Of a DNA stretch of 64,000 nucleotides, positions 1 through 9,174 are shown piece after piece. This stretch comes from Comamonas terrigena NBRC 13299. Lineage in GTDB: Bacteria; Pseudomonadota; Gammaproteobacteria; Burkholderiales; Burkholderiaceae_C. The translations under genes and the position numbers were made by a program. The DNA lies in the NCBI RefSeq assembly GCF_006740045.1, contig NZ_AP019749.1:1507001-1571000 (forward strand), read 5' to 3'. Under the pieces are notes generated by a model, which worked only from the letters and a program-made list of their open reading frames with translations, searched no databases and was not told the origin of the DNA. The first letter of the stretch is position 1. Each line of letters opens with the position of its first letter.

Positions 1-488
1 TGTTCCAGAAGCCGACGCCGTTCCCCATGTCTATCTACGACAATATTGCCTTTGGCGTGAAGCTGTTTGAAGACCTGAGCGCCGCCGACATGGACGACCG
101 TGTGGAATGGGCGCTGCGCAAGGCGGCGCTGTGGTCGGAAGTGAAAGACAAGCTGCAGCAAAGCGGCTCCGGTCTGTCCGGTGGCCAGCAGCAGCGCCTG
201 TGCATTGCGCGCGGCATCGCCATCAAGCCGGAAGTGCTGCTGCTCGATGAGCCCTGCTCGGCCCTGGATCCGATTTCCACCTCCAAGGTGGAAGAGCTGA
301 TTGCCGAACTCAAGAGCGATTACACCGTGGTGATCGTGACCCACAACATGCAGCAGGCAGCACGTTGCAGCGACTACACCGCCTATATGTACCTGGGCGA
401 TCTGGTGGAATTCGGGGAGACGGAACAGATGTTCTTCAAGCCCCAGCGCAAAGAAACCGAAGACTACATTACCGGCCGCTTCGGCTGA
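1..488 (+). CDS. pstB: Phosphate ABC transporter ATPase PstB, 5' truncated
   Basis: ATP-binding subunit of the high-affinity PstSCAB phosphate importer, which also takes part in PhoR signalling. The gene enters from the left edge (codons begin at position 3) and about the first third is missing. The first visible residues are the Q-loop region [10 protein letters not shown]. The ABC signature LSGGQQQR, Walker B LLLDEP and the switch histidine ([13 protein letters not shown]) follow in order. The C-terminus ends GRFG, as in PstB. The stop lies 11 bases before phoU, consistent with the usual pstSCAB-phoU order. The Walker A motif is outside the window. Confidence 0.96.
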   Translation, partial: FQKPTPFPMSIYDNIAFGVKLFEDLSAADMDDRVEWALRKAALWSEVKDKLQQSGSGLSGGQQQRLCIARGIAIKPEVLLLDEPCSALDPISTSKVEELIAELKSDYTVVIVTHNMQQAARCSDYTAYMYLGDLVEFGETEQMFFKPQRKETEDYITGRFG

Positions 489-499
489 GGAGCAATTAC

Positions 500-1201
500 A
501 TGCCAGACAAGCATCTTTCCTCGCAGTTTGACTCGGAGCTCAACCGCGTCTCGGCCCGTGTCATGGAGCTGGGCGGTCTGGTGGAGCAGCAGATCCACCA
601 GGCAGTCCATGCCCTCACGCAGTTCAGCACCGATTCGATTGCGCAGATCAACGCCAATGAAGCGCGCGTGAATGCGATGGAAGTCGAGATCGACTACGAA
701 CTCTCTTCCATCATCGGCCGACGCCAGCCCACGGCCCGCGATCTGCGCATGCTGATGGCCTTTTCCAAGGTCACCGCCAACCTGGAACGCATGGGCGACG
801 AAGCCCACAAGATTGCCCGCATGGTGCAGTCCATCATCGAAAGCGGTGCCGCCCGATCGCTGCCCGCAGGGGAGCTGCGCGTCGCGGCCGAGATGGCCTC
901 GAGCATGCTGCGCAAGGCGCTGGATGCGCTGGCGCGGCTGGACACCAAGTCGGCGGTGGTCATCCTCAAGGAGGACGATCTGATCGACCACGAATTCGAT
1001 GGTTTTGTGCGCAAGCTCATCACCTACATGATGGAAGATCCGCGCAAGATTTCGCCCAGCCTGGACCTGCTGTTCGTGGCCAAGGCCATCGAGCGCATCG
1101 GTGACCACTCCAAGAACGTGGCCGAGCAAATCATCTACCTGGTCGAAGGCAAGGACATCCGCCATGAAACCATGGATGTTATCGAATCGACGGTGAAATA
1201 A
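500..1201 (+). CDS. phoU: Phosphate signalling protein PhoU
   Basis: PhoU links the Pst transporter to the PhoR kinase and keeps the Pho regulon off when phosphate is plentiful. The 233-residue product is all helical with two PhoU repeats. Family landmarks are visible: an RVMELGG-like start, then NLERMGDEAHKIAR in the first repeat and AIERIGDHSKNVAEQIIYLVEG in the second, with the E-R-x-G-D metal-binding pattern in both. A longer reading frame starts inside pstB, but the ATG at 500 has a GAGGAG-like ribosome site just upstream and gives the normal family length. It sits 11 bases after pstB and 20 bases before phoB, so one transcript is likely. Confidence 0.96.
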   Translation: MPDKHLSSQFDSELNRVSARVMELGGLVEQQIHQAVHALTQFSTDSIAQINANEARVNAMEVEIDYELSSIIGRRQPTARDLRMLMAFSKVTANLERMGDEAHKIARMVQSIIESGAARSLPAGELRVAAEMASSMLRKALDALARLDTKSAVVILKEDDLIDHEFDGFVRKLITYMMEDPRKISPSLDLLFVAKAIERIGDHSKNVAEQIIYLVEGKDIRHETMDVIESTVK

Positions 1202-1221
1202 TCGAGGACGGTGTTTCGGGT

Positions 1222-1926
1222 ATGAAGAAGAACCCCCAAATCCTGATCGTGGAGGATGAGCCAGCGATTGCGGAGCTGATCGCCGTCAATCTGCGCCACA
1301 ACGGTTTCCAGCCGGTGTGGGCCGAGGACGGTGCCAGCGCCCAGCGTGAGCTGGATGCCGTCCTGCCCGACGCCATCTTGCTGGACTGGATGCTGCCGGG
1401 GGCCAGTGGCCTGGCCCTGGCGCGCAAGTGGCGCACGGATCCGCGCACCAAGTCGATTCCCATCCTGATGCTGACGGCGCGTGGTGACGAGCCTGACAAG
1501 GTGTCGGGCCTGGATGCCGGTGCCGACGACTACATCACCAAGCCCTTTTCCACGCAGGAGCTGCTGGCGCGCATCCGCGCCGTGCTGCGCCGCCGGGCAC
1601 CGGAGCAGGTGGCCACACGCGTGACCATGGGTACCCTGGAGCTGGATGCATCGACCCACCGCGTCTCGTATGCGGGCGAGGCGCTGAAGCTGGGGCCGAC
1701 AGAGTTCAAGCTGCTGAACTATCTGCTGAACCATCCGGAACGTGTGCACAGCCGCGCACAGCTGCTGGACAAGGTCTGGGGTGACCATGTCTTCATCGAG
1801 GAGCGGACGGTAGACGTGCACGTCAAGCGCCTGCGCGAAGCGCTGGGCGAAGCTGGCGGCATGGTGCAGACGGTGCGGGGTGTGGGTTACCGCCTGAGCG
1901 CCCCCTCGTCCGCGGCAGGCGCCTGA
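1222..1926 (+). CDS. phoB: Phosphate regulon response regulator PhoB
   Basis: OmpR-family transcriptional activator of phosphate starvation genes. The receiver domain (about residues 1-120) has the acidic pair E11/D12, the phosphoacceptor D55 (LLDWMLPG), a conserved Thr in MLTAR and the Lys in ITKPF. A winged-helix DNA-binding domain fills the rest (LGPTEFKLLNYLLNHPERVHSR, then DVHVKRLREAL, ending in GVGYRLS). The length of 234 aa is normal. It follows phoU by 20 bases and precedes its partner kinase phoR by 73 bases. No clear Pho box was found in this gap, so expression probably comes from the upstream pst promoter outside the window. Confidence 0.97.
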   Translation: MKKNPQILIVEDEPAIAELIAVNLRHNGFQPVWAEDGASAQRELDAVLPDAILLDWMLPGASGLALARKWRTDPRTKSIPILMLTARGDEPDKVSGLDAGADDYITKPFSTQELLARIRAVLRRRAPEQVATRVTMGTLELDASTHRVSYAGEALKLGPTEFKLLNYLLNHPERVHSRAQLLDKVWGDHVFIEERTVDVHVKRLREALGEAGGMVQTVRGVGYRLSAPSSAAGA

Positions 1927-1999
1927 TACGACAATGCACAACAAGCCTGGTGGCTGAGCCGCTGCCGGGCATGCACAACACACAGAAAAGAGTGCAGAC

Positions 2000-3346
2000 A
2001 TGACGTGGCGTGGATTGACCCTGGCTTTGCTGCAGGCAGCGTTGATGGGCCTGGGGTGGTGGCTGGGGCAAGCCTGGGGCGTGGCCGCGGGTGCGCTGCT
2101 GGCCACCTGGCTGTGGATGGCTTGGGACATGTGGCGTGCGCGCAAGCTGCTGGTGTGGCTGCGGTCGACCGAGCTGCAGCAGGCGCCGGCCATGTCCGGG
2201 CTATGGGGAGAGCTGTCCACCCGCATGCGCCGCTGGCTGCGTCTGGGTACCCAGCAGGTGCAGCAAAGCGAACAGCGCCTGCAGGACATCTTTGCGGCCT
2301 TGCAGGCCAGTCCCAATGGCCTGATCCTTCTGGATGCCACCGGCCACATTGAATGGTGCAACCAGATGGCGGAGCAGCAGTTCGGTCTGGATGCGCAGCG
2401 CGACATGCTGCAGTCCATGGGCAATCTGGTGCGTGATCCGGCTTTCAGTGCCTATTGGGCGCGGCATGACTTTGCGCAGCCGGTGCTGATGCAAGGGCGT
2501 GACAGTACCGCAGCGCGGCCGGTGCGACTGTCGGTGCAGCTGTATGCCTATGGCGATGGGCGACACCTGCTGCTCTCGCGCGACATCACCTCGCTGGAAC
2601 AGGCCGAAGCCATGCGCCGCGACTTCGTGGCCAATGTGTCACACGAGATTCGCACGCCATTGACGGTGTTGGTGGGGTTTGTGGAAACGCTGCAGACCCT
2701 GCCGCTGGAAGAAGACGAGCGCAAGCGTTTTCTGGGCCTGATGGCGCAGCAGGCGACGCGCATGCAAAGCCTGGTGCAGGACCTGCTGACCCTGTCGCGG
2801 CTGGAAGGCAGTCCGCTGCCCGCGCGCGGAGAGTGGACGCCGCTGGCGCCGCTGCTGCGCCAGTGCGAGGATGAGGCCCGCGCCCTGTCCGACATGGTGA
2901 CCCGCAAGAGCGGGCAAGCCCATGTACTGGAGTTTCCTCCCGCATCGGCCGTACAGATCGACGTGGCGGGCATTCCCGCCGAGTTGCAAAGCGCGTTCTC
3001 CAACCTGATCAGCAATGCCATCCGCTATACGCCGGCGGGAGGCCATATCGCTGTGACATGGACTTCCCATGCCGACGGCAGTGCCACGTTCGCGGTGCAG
3101 GACAGTGGCCGGGGCATCGACCCGGAGCATGTGGGGCGCCTGACGGAGCGCTTCTACCGCATTGACCGCAGCCGTTCGCGCGAGACGGGGGGCACAGGGC
3201 TGGGTCTGGCCATCGTCAAGCATGTGCTGCAGCGCCATGGTGCGCAACTGCACATCAGCAGCATCCTGGGCAAGGGCTCGACTTTTTCCGCCACGTTCCC
3301 GGCCCAGCGCCTGCGTGCGCACGCGATCGGCTTTACCGGCAACTGA
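2000..3346 (+). CDS. phoR: Phosphate regulon sensor histidine kinase PhoR
   Basis: Membrane-bound kinase that phosphorylates PhoB when phosphate is low. Two hydrophobic segments lie within the first ~50 residues, with no large periplasmic domain between them, as expected of PhoR. A PAS-like region follows (about 95-200, LQDIFAALQASPNGLILLD). The dimerisation/phosphoacceptor box is NVSHEIRTPL with His215. The ATPase domain shows the N box (NLISNAIRYTP), G1 (DSGRGID), F box (RFYRID) and G2 (GGTGLGLAIVK). Length 448 aa. It is the last gene of the phosphate operon here and converges on the MATE gene after 38 bases. Confidence 0.95.
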   Translation: MTWRGLTLALLQAALMGLGWWLGQAWGVAAGALLATWLWMAWDMWRARKLLVWLRSTELQQAPAMSGLWGELSTRMRRWLRLGTQQVQQSEQRLQDIFAALQASPNGLILLDATGHIEWCNQMAEQQFGLDAQRDMLQSMGNLVRDPAFSAYWARHDFAQPVLMQGRDSTAARPVRLSVQLYAYGDGRHLLLSRDITSLEQAEAMRRDFVANVSHEIRTPLTVLVGFVETLQTLPLEEDERKRFLGLMAQQATRMQSLVQDLLTLSRLEGSPLPARGEWTPLAPLLRQCEDEARALSDMVTRKSGQAHVLEFPPASAVQIDVAGIPAELQSAFSNLISNAIRYTPAGGHIAVTWTSHADGSATFAVQDSGRGIDPEHVGRLTERFYRIDRSRSRETGGTGLGLAIVKHVLQRHGAQLHISSILGKGSTFSATFPAQRLRAHAIGFTGN

Positions 3347-3384
3347 AATCTTTCAGCGTGGCCACTCGTCAAGCCGGTGCGGCC

Positions 3385-4761
3385 TCATCCGGGGTGGATG
3401 GCTGGGTCCGGGGTGCTGCGAGCCTGCGGCAAAAGCCGCAGGTGGCGCTGCAACATGGCGACAAAGATCAGGGCCGTCACGGCCAGTGCCAGCACGCTGG
3501 AAGCCCAGAACGGGGTCGGGGAGCCCCGCCATGCCGGTGGCCATTCCCACAGATAGGCCATGGCGTAGCCTCCGCCCAGGCCCACGCCCCACAGCATGGT
3601 GCTGTAGGTGACCAGTGGTGCCAGGGTGATGCGCAAGGCGCGCAACACAAAGATGCAATAGCACTGGATGCAGTCGGCCAGGTGGTAGGCCGCAATCCAG
3701 CCCAGCAGGCCGGTTGTCAGGGCGGCCACGGCCGCATCCTGGGTGTACAGGGCCGCGATGGGGCTACGCAGCAGCCACACCGTCAGGGCCAGCACGGCGC
3801 CCAGGCCGGCGGCCAGGCGCAAGCCCTGGCGCGCCATCTGCGCTGCATGGGCCGCATGCCCGGCGCCCAGCCAGTAGCTGACCCGGGCGCTGGTGGCAAT
3901 GGCCAAAGACAGGGGCACCATGTAGCACAGCGCGGCCAGATTGGCGGCAATCTGGTGGCTGGCCGAGGACAGGCTGCCTTGGCGGGCGATGAACAAGGCC
4001 ATCAGCGTGAAGGAGGTCACCTCCACCGAGATGGACAGGCCTGCCGGTATGCCCAGCCGGGCAAACTGACCTAGTTGCTGCCGGTCTGGCTGCTCCATGG
4101 GGCGCCACAGTTGCAGCGGGGCATACAGCGATTGCCGGCGCAGCAGTGCAATGGCCAGCAGCACCGTGGCGTATTGCACCAGTAGTGTGGCCCAGGCACA
4201 ACCTGCGGCGCCCATGGCGGGCAGGCCCAGGCCGCCAAAGGTGAACCAGATGGACAGCAGAATCTTGGGCAGCAGGGACAGCAGCTGCAGCCAGGTGACG
4301 AGCTGCGGGTGGCCCAGCGCCTGGTTGAGGGTGGTGAACAGCCGGAAGAACAGGGCGGCCGGCAATGCCATGGCCACTATGCGCAGATAGCTGCGCACTT
4401 CGGGCTGCAATGCCGGCGGGACTTTGGCCCAGTCCAGCAGCAGGCCGGGAGCCAGCAGCGTGGCCATGCCGACGGCGGTCACCAGCAGGTAGAGGTACAG
4501 CGACTGGCGAAAGGACTGGCCAATGAGCGCGGGCTGCCGGCGGCCATGCTGCTCGGCCCAGATGGGCAGCAGGGCCTGGAGAATGCCCATCAGCGAGATG
4601 TACACGCTGACAAAGATGGCGCTGGCCACGGACAAGGCGGCCAGTGCGTCGGAGGCATAACGGCCCGCTACCACGGTGTCGGTGACGCCGAAGGCCATTA
4701 CGGCCAGCTGCCCTGCCAGCACCGTGCCGGCATGCCGTGCCACAGTGCGTATTTCGCTCAT
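3385..4761 (-). CDS. MATE family efflux transporter
   Basis: Inner-membrane multidrug/toxin extrusion antiporter (Na+ or H+ driven). The 458-aa product is hydrophobic throughout, compatible with twelve membrane helices in two related halves. The N-terminal half shows the typical start (HAGTVLAGQLAVMAFGVTDTVVAGRYASDALAALSVA, given here in pieces: a G-x-x-D-T-x-x-x-G-R pattern). Substrate cannot be read from sequence; NorM-like multidrug or DinF-like proteins are possible. The start ATG lies 4 bases after the stop of the membrane glycosyltransferase gene on the same strand, so the two are probably co-transcribed. Confidence 0.88.
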   Translation of the reverse strand: MSEIRTVARHAGTVLAGQLAVMAFGVTDTVVAGRYASDALAALSVASAIFVSVYISLMGILQALLPIWAEQHGRRQPALIGQSFRQSLYLYLLVTAVGMATLLAPGLLLDWAKVPPALQPEVRSYLRIVAMALPAALFFRLFTTLNQALGHPQLVTWLQLLSLLPKILLSIWFTFGGLGLPAMGAAGCAWATLLVQYATVLLAIALLRRQSLYAPLQLWRPMEQPDRQQLGQFARLGIPAGLSISVEVTSFTLMALFIARQGSLSSASHQIAANLAALCYMVPLSLAIATSARVSYWLGAGHAAHAAQMARQGLRLAAGLGAVLALTVWLLRSPIAALYTQDAAVAALTTGLLGWIAAYHLADCIQCYCIFVLRALRITLAPLVTYSTMLWGVGLGGGYAMAYLWEWPPAWRGSPTPFWASSVLALAVTALIFVAMLQRHLRLLPQARSTPDPAIHPG

Positions 4762-4765
4762 GGGC

Positions 4766-6460
4766 TCAGCGGCGCTGCAGGATCAGCAGGCGGTCTTTCT
4801 TGTCCGTGGGACGGGCGGCGATTGCATGCTGTTTCCATTGGGTGGTGGCGGCAGGCGACAGCGTGGCCCAGTAGGCCGGTTCGGTGATCGTCCATTCGCA
4901 ATTCCGGGCGCGGTCCACCCGGAATAGCTGCAGTTGCCATGGGGTGTAGTACTGCAGTGCGGCGACTTCCGCACGGCCCAGGCCGGCCACGTTCACGCAG
5001 GCAGAGTCGTCCGCAGGTATCGCTGCCAGCACCTGGCGCATATGGGGGGCATCGCTGCGCCCATAGTCCAGCGCAGGCAACCACAGCGTCATCAAGAGCA
5101 CCCAGCCCAGCGTGGCACCGCCTGCGGGCAGCACCAAGCTTTTCCAGATGGCTGCGCGGTGGCGGCGCGTGCGCCAGGCCACCAGCAGCAGCCAGGCGAC
5201 CGTGGCCGCCAGAGCAACGGCAAATGGGAACCAGGAGAACGTGGGCGTGAAACCGGGGGCCAGCCTGGCCACATTGGCGGCCGGCTTGGCGGGGAAGCCG
5301 GTCTGCATGGAGATCCAGATCACCCAGATGGCAATGCCGGAGATGGTGAAGAAGATCAGGGTGAACCAGTCAATCAGCGCGCCCAGGCTGCGCCGGAGCG
5401 TGGGCAGGGCAAAGGCGGCCAGCATCGAGATGGCAGGCAGGCCCAGCAGCAGTGCGCGGTCGGCGGGCTGGGTGGTCAGGGTGGCACCCACCGCCAGGAC
5501 CCACAGCCACAGTGGCAGGGTCAGGTGGGTGTGGCGTGCAGGTGCTGCCAGTTGATGGCGCCAGCGCCACAGGGTCCACAGCGCCAGCGGCCAGGCCGGC
5601 CAGCTGAACCAGGTCAGCAGCCTGCCCAGGCTTTGCCATTCCTTGCCTTCCACCCAGGGATTGATCAGGCGCCATTCCCACAGACCTAGTTTCCAGGCGA
5701 TGAAGGAGGTGAATGCCACGGCGCACAGCCACCAGATCGCCCAGGTGCCCTGGTGCTGCAGGTCGGTGCCGCGGGTGTGCCAGGTCAGCACGGCAATGCC
5801 CAGGCCCAGGATGGATGCCAGCGACGGCGCACCGCTGAGGGTCAGGCCCAGCAGGCCGATCCCCGTCAGCGCAGCCGCCAGCCGGGGGTGGTAGGCCATG
5901 GCCGCAGCGGCCAGCAAGGTGATGGTGCCGAATGCCAGCTGGGCCAGATAGCTGCTGGTTTCGTGCGAGAACTGTGCCAGACCCAGGCAGGCCATCAGGG
6001 CCAGCAGGCCGCCGTCGGCAATGGCGCGGGCGTAATCCTGGGGGCGAGCCTCGCCGCCGAAGGCGAACGCAACCGGCTGTGCGCCCGGGGTGCGGGCCAG
6101 GTAGTACACCGCCCACCACATGGACATGAAGGTCAGCACCAGCAGAGCGATGAAGGGCAGGCGCACCACCCATTCCGGACTCCAGCTGGAGGGAAAGATC
6201 TGCAAGGCCCAGGCCCCCAGCCAATAGGGCAGCAGACCTTCGGTCGACGGGGAAAGCCCCAGCATCGAGGGGCGCAGCCAGCTGGTATCCCCGGCAGCCA
6301 GGGCACGCATATAGCCGAACGATGCGATGTCCGTCTCCCGCCAGGGCGAGCGGCCGATAAAGCCGGGGAAGACATAGGCAGCGCACAGCAGCCACAAGGC
6401 CCAACGGGGCAATGTGCGCACGGCGTTCTGGGCAACGATGGCGGGACTGGGCGGATTCAT
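4766..6460 (-). CDS. GT39/ArnT-like membrane glycosyltransferase
   Basis: Likely polyisoprenoid-linked sugar transferase of the GT-C fold acting at the periplasmic face. The N-terminus shows the family's first loop after helix 1: SPWRETDIASFGYMRAL, with the acidic residues (E/D) that are catalytic in ArnT and protein mannosyltransferases. About ten further hydrophobic helices follow, then a soluble C-terminal tail of ~100 residues. The call rests on this loop and topology, so the acceptor (lipid A, polymer or protein) is unknown. A GTG at 6484 would add eight residues; ATG 6460 was preferred, but neither start has a strong ribosome site. Paired with the MATE gene downstream. Confidence 0.72.
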   Translation of the reverse strand: MNPPSPAIVAQNAVRTLPRWALWLLCAAYVFPGFIGRSPWRETDIASFGYMRALAAGDTSWLRPSMLGLSPSTEGLLPYWLGAWALQIFPSSWSPEWVVRLPFIALLVLTFMSMWWAVYYLARTPGAQPVAFAFGGEARPQDYARAIADGGLLALMACLGLAQFSHETSSYLAQLAFGTITLLAAAAMAYHPRLAAALTGIGLLGLTLSGAPSLASILGLGIAVLTWHTRGTDLQHQGTWAIWWLCAVAFTSFIAWKLGLWEWRLINPWVEGKEWQSLGRLLTWFSWPAWPLALWTLWRWRHQLAAPARHTHLTLPLWLWVLAVGATLTTQPADRALLLGLPAISMLAAFALPTLRRSLGALIDWFTLIFFTISGIAIWVIWISMQTGFPAKPAANVARLAPGFTPTFSWFPFAVALAATVAWLLLVAWRTRRHRAAIWKSLVLPAGGATLGWVLLMTLWLPALDYGRSDAPHMRQVLAAIPADDSACVNVAGLGRAEVAALQYYTPWQLQLFRVDRARNCEWTITEPAYWATLSPAATTQWKQHAIAARPTDKKDRLLILQRR

Positions 6461-6527
6461 GGGCGAAAAACGGGCATCAGGCACAGCAGCCTGTCAGGTA
6501 CCGCGCAGCATACCGGGCGCGGCAAAT

Positions 6528-6561
6528 AAAAAGGCAGCACGGTCGCCCGGGCTGCCTTTTT
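6528..6561 (-). terminator. Intrinsic terminator after rpmE2
   Basis: An 11-bp inverted repeat (AAAAAGGCAGC ... GCTGCCTTTTT) lies 18 bases beyond the rpmE2 stop. Read on the minus strand it ends in a run of six T. It also sits just before the glycosyltransferase gene, separating the two units. Confidence 0.85.
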
Positions 6562-6578
6562 GGCGAAAGAAGCAGAGA

Positions 6579-6824
6579 TTACTTCTTGCCGAAGCGGTTG
6601 CGGAACTTTTCCACGCGGCCGCCCATGTTGTCCACCGACTTTTGGGTACCGGTGTAGAAGGGGTGCGACTCGGAGGAGGTATCCAGCTTGAACAGGGGAT
6701 ATTCCTTGCCTTCGAAGGTTTCGGTTTCCTTGGTGGGCACGCACGAACGTGTCACAAACTTGAAGCCGTTGGACAGGTCCGAGAACAGAACTTCGCGGTA
6801 GTCGGGGTGAATGCCTTCTTTCAT
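6579..6824 (-). CDS. rpmE2: 50S ribosomal protein L31 type B
   Basis: Large-subunit ribosomal protein L31, type B (zinc-free) form. The 81-aa product begins [12 protein letters not shown] and carries SHPFYTGTQ, both L31 hallmarks. It has a single Cys and lacks the CxxC pair that binds zinc in type A L31, which supports the type B assignment. An AGGAA ribosome site precedes the ATG. It lies downstream of rho on the same strand but behind rho's own terminator, so it probably has its own promoter. In other bacteria type B L31 often replaces the zinc form under Zur control; I did not find a clear Zur box. Confidence 0.95.
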   Translation of the reverse strand: MKEGIHPDYREVLFSDLSNGFKFVTRSCVPTKETETFEGKEYPLFKLDTSSESHPFYTGTQKSVDNMGGRVEKFRNRFGKK

Positions 6825-6912
6825 GATCTTCCTTTGGTCAAGTGCGGTAGCCGTGCCTAACCTGCTACAACCCTTGTAGCAGTCAATGCATTAAGCGTAC
6901 TTTCCGCAATAG

Positions 6913-6944
6913 AAAAAGCCCCTGATTATACATCGAGGGGCTTT
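6913..6944 (-). terminator. Intrinsic terminator after rho
   Basis: Stem AAAGCCCCT / AGGGGCTTT with a 12-base AT-rich loop, followed on the minus strand by a T run. It lies 23 bases past the rho stop. Confidence 0.85.
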
Positions 6945-6967
6945 GTCAGTGTGCGGGAGGCAGGGAT

Positions 6968-8230
6968 TTAGCCGCCGCGGCGCATCATGTCGAAGAAGTC
7001 CACATTGGTCTTGGTGGCCTTCATGTTCTTGATCATCAGCTCCATGGACTCGATCTCGTCCATGTTGTACATGAACTGGCGCAGGATGCGGGTCTTCTGC
7101 AGGATTTCGGGTGGCAGCAGCAGCTCTTCGCGGCGTGTGCCGCTCTTGTTGAGCTCGATGGCCGGGAACACGCGCTTTTCATACAGGCGGCGGTTCAGGT
7201 GCAGTTCGCTGTTGCCGGTGCCCTTGAATTCTTCAAAGATCACTTCGTCCATGCGGCTGCCGGTGTCCACCAGGGCGGTGGCGATGATGGTCAGCGAACC
7301 ACCTTCTTCCACCTTGCGGGCGGCACCGAAGAAGCGCTTGGGGCGCTGCAGGGCGTTGGAGTCCACACCGCCGGACAGCACCTTGCCGGAGCTGGGCACC
7401 ACGTTGTTGTAGGCGCGGGCCAGGCGGGTGATGGAGTCCAGCAGGATGACCACGTCCTTGCCCAGTTCCACCAGGCGCTTGGCGCGTTCGATCACCATTT
7501 CGGCCACGTGCACATGGCGGGTAGCCGGCTCGTCGAAGGTGGAGGCAATGATTTCGCCCTTCACCGAGCGCTGCATTTCCGTCACTTCTTCCGGGCGCTC
7601 GTCCACCAGCAGCACCATCATGTGCACATCGGGGTGGTTGGCCGTGATGGCGTGGGCAATGCTTTGCATCATCATGGTCTTGCCGCTCTTGGGCGGTGCC
7701 ACGATCAGTGCGCGTTGGCCGCGGCCAATGGGGGCAATGATGTCGATGATGCGGCCGGTGATGTTCTCTTCACCCTTGATGTCGCGCTCCAGGCGCATCT
7801 GTTCCTTGGGGAACAGGGGGGTCAGATTCTCGAACATCACCTTGTGCTTGTTCGATTCAGGCGAGTTGCCGTTGACCTTGTCCAGCTTGGTCAGGGCAAA
7901 GTAGCGCTCGCCATCCTTGGGAATGCGCACTTCGCCTTCGATCATGTCGCCGGTGTGCAGATTGAAGCGGCGCACCTGGCTGGGGGAGATGTAGATGTCG
8001 TCCGTGCTGGCGGTGTAGCTGGTGTCGGGGCTGCGCAGGAAACCGAAGCCATCGGGCAGGATTTCCAGCACGCCATCGGCAAACACCTGTTCGCCGGCCT
8101 TGGCGCGCTTCTTGATGATGGCAAACATCAGCTCTTGCTTGCGCATACGACCGACGTTTTCGATCTCAAGCGCTTCGGCCTGCTTCAACACTTCGGACAC
8201 GTGCAGTGCCTTGAGTTCGTTAAGGTGCAT
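6968..8230 (-). CDS. rho: Transcription termination factor Rho
   Basis: Hexameric RNA-dependent ATPase that ends transcription of untranslated RNA. Complete at 420 aa. Order of domains: N-terminal helical bundle ([18 protein letters not shown]), RNA-binding cold-shock-like domain with GFGFLRS, then the RecA-like motor with Walker A APPKSGKT, Walker [17 protein letters not shown] and the Q/R loops ([13 protein letters not shown]). A strong AGGAG site lies seven bases before the ATG. trxA lies upstream on the same strand behind a perfect hairpin, the trxA-rho order seen in many proteobacteria. Confidence 0.98.
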   Translation of the reverse strand: MHLNELKALHVSEVLKQAEALEIENVGRMRKQELMFAIIKKRAKAGEQVFADGVLEILPDGFGFLRSPDTSYTASTDDIYISPSQVRRFNLHTGDMIEGEVRIPKDGERYFALTKLDKVNGNSPESNKHKVMFENLTPLFPKEQMRLERDIKGEENITGRIIDIIAPIGRGQRALIVAPPKSGKTMMMQSIAHAITANHPDVHMMVLLVDERPEEVTEMQRSVKGEIIASTFDEPATRHVHVAEMVIERAKRLVELGKDVVILLDSITRLARAYNNVVPSSGKVLSGGVDSNALQRPKRFFGAARKVEEGGSLTIIATALVDTGSRMDEVIFEEFKGTGNSELHLNRRLYEKRVFPAIELNKSGTRREELLLPPEILQKTRILRQFMYNMDEIESMELMIKNMKATKTNVDFFDMMRRGG

Positions 8231-8449
8231 GGAGTTGCTCCTGGGCGGAGTCTTTAAGAAATCAGGGGGGGCGTAGGGCCGAGGGAGACCATTGATTGCG
8301 TGGTCTGCTGGCGCTGCCGGAAGAGATCAGGACCCGCAAGCCGATGCTGCATTGCGAGGTCTGTGCTGATTATGACAGGAAATGCCGGGCGTTCGCTAGT
8401 TTTGCGGGAAACGGGCCGGTTCCTGGAGGAATGGGGTCTTGGGGAAACA

Positions 8450-8482
8450 CATTGCCCGGGGCACGCACTGGCCCGGGCAATG
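8450..8482 (-). terminator. Perfect 11-bp hairpin between trxA and rho
   Basis: CATTGCCCGGG and its exact reverse complement are separated by 11 bases, starting 11 bases beyond the trxA stop. On the minus strand it is followed by only a short T run, so it may act as a weak terminator or attenuator ahead of rho. Confidence 0.6.
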
Positions 8483-8492
8483 CGGAGGGTGA

Positions 8493-8825
8493 TCAGGCCA
8501 GGTTCTGGTCGATGAAGGCCGTCAGCTGGGCCTTGGCCAGGGCGCCCACCTTGGTGGCAGCCAGTTCGCCGTCCTTGAACAGCATCAGGGTGGGGATGCC
8601 GCGGATGCCGAACTTGGCGGGGATCTCGCGGTTTTCGTCCACGTTCATCTTGGCGATGGTCAGCTTGCCTTGGTAGGCACTGGCCACGTCGTCCAGGATG
8701 GGGGCGATCATCTTGCAGGGGCCGCACCATTCGGCCCAGTAATCCACCAGCACAGGCGTGCCAGATTGCAGCACGTCGGCTTCAAAGCTTGCATCAGAAA
8801 TGTGTTTGATCAGGTCGCTGGCCAT
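8493..8825 (-). CDS. trxA: Thioredoxin TrxA
   Basis: Cytosolic protein disulfide reductase that feeds electrons to ribonucleotide reductase and other enzymes. The 110-aa product has the active site WCGPCK (Cys34, Cys37), the buried Asp27-equivalent in VLVDYWAEW and the cis-Pro motif RGIPTLMLF. An AAGGA site lies just before the ATG. Upstream of rho on the same strand, separated by about 260 bases that contain a hairpin. Confidence 0.98.
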   Translation of the reverse strand: MASDLIKHISDASFEADVLQSGTPVLVDYWAEWCGPCKMIAPILDDVASAYQGKLTIAKMNVDENREIPAKFGIRGIPTLMLFKDGELAATKVGALAKAQLTAFIDQNLA

Positions 8826-9174
8826 GGGGTTCCTTGTTGGTTGCTTGCTTATTGCAGAACGGAATCAGAAATGCGGTTTGGCAATATGCCGAGAGTTGGG
8901 GTTATTGTCGCAGAAAGCAATCTCCAGACTTAGGGTGTGGACAGGGTAGGAGGCGCTATGACGCTGATAGCATTCGGTGATCGCATGCTGCATGCCAGCC
9001 TGCCGAATCTTGAATCCCGCCGCCACTGCGGGCCGACGGCAGGGCGGGGGATGCCCTTGTCGCTGCAGCCATGTGGCTTCAGCACCACAATCGCGCCCTG
9101 CTTGTGCCGTGTACCTGCGTCACCCCGCCGCCAGGATGGGTTGCCACGCGGTCTGTACCTTACGAATACGTTTT
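8826..9174 (+). other. Intergenic region between trxA and the flavoprotein gene
   Basis: This 349-base gap separates divergent genes and must hold both promoters. I could not place a convincing -35/-10 pair. One item stands out: an ideal ribosome site (TAGGAGG) seven bases before an ATG at 8958 opens a 92-codon frame ending at 9236, overlapping the flavoprotein start. Its product (MTLIAFGDRMLHASLPNLES...) resembles nothing I know and is Arg/Pro rich late on, so it is noted here and not called as a gene. Confidence 0.4.
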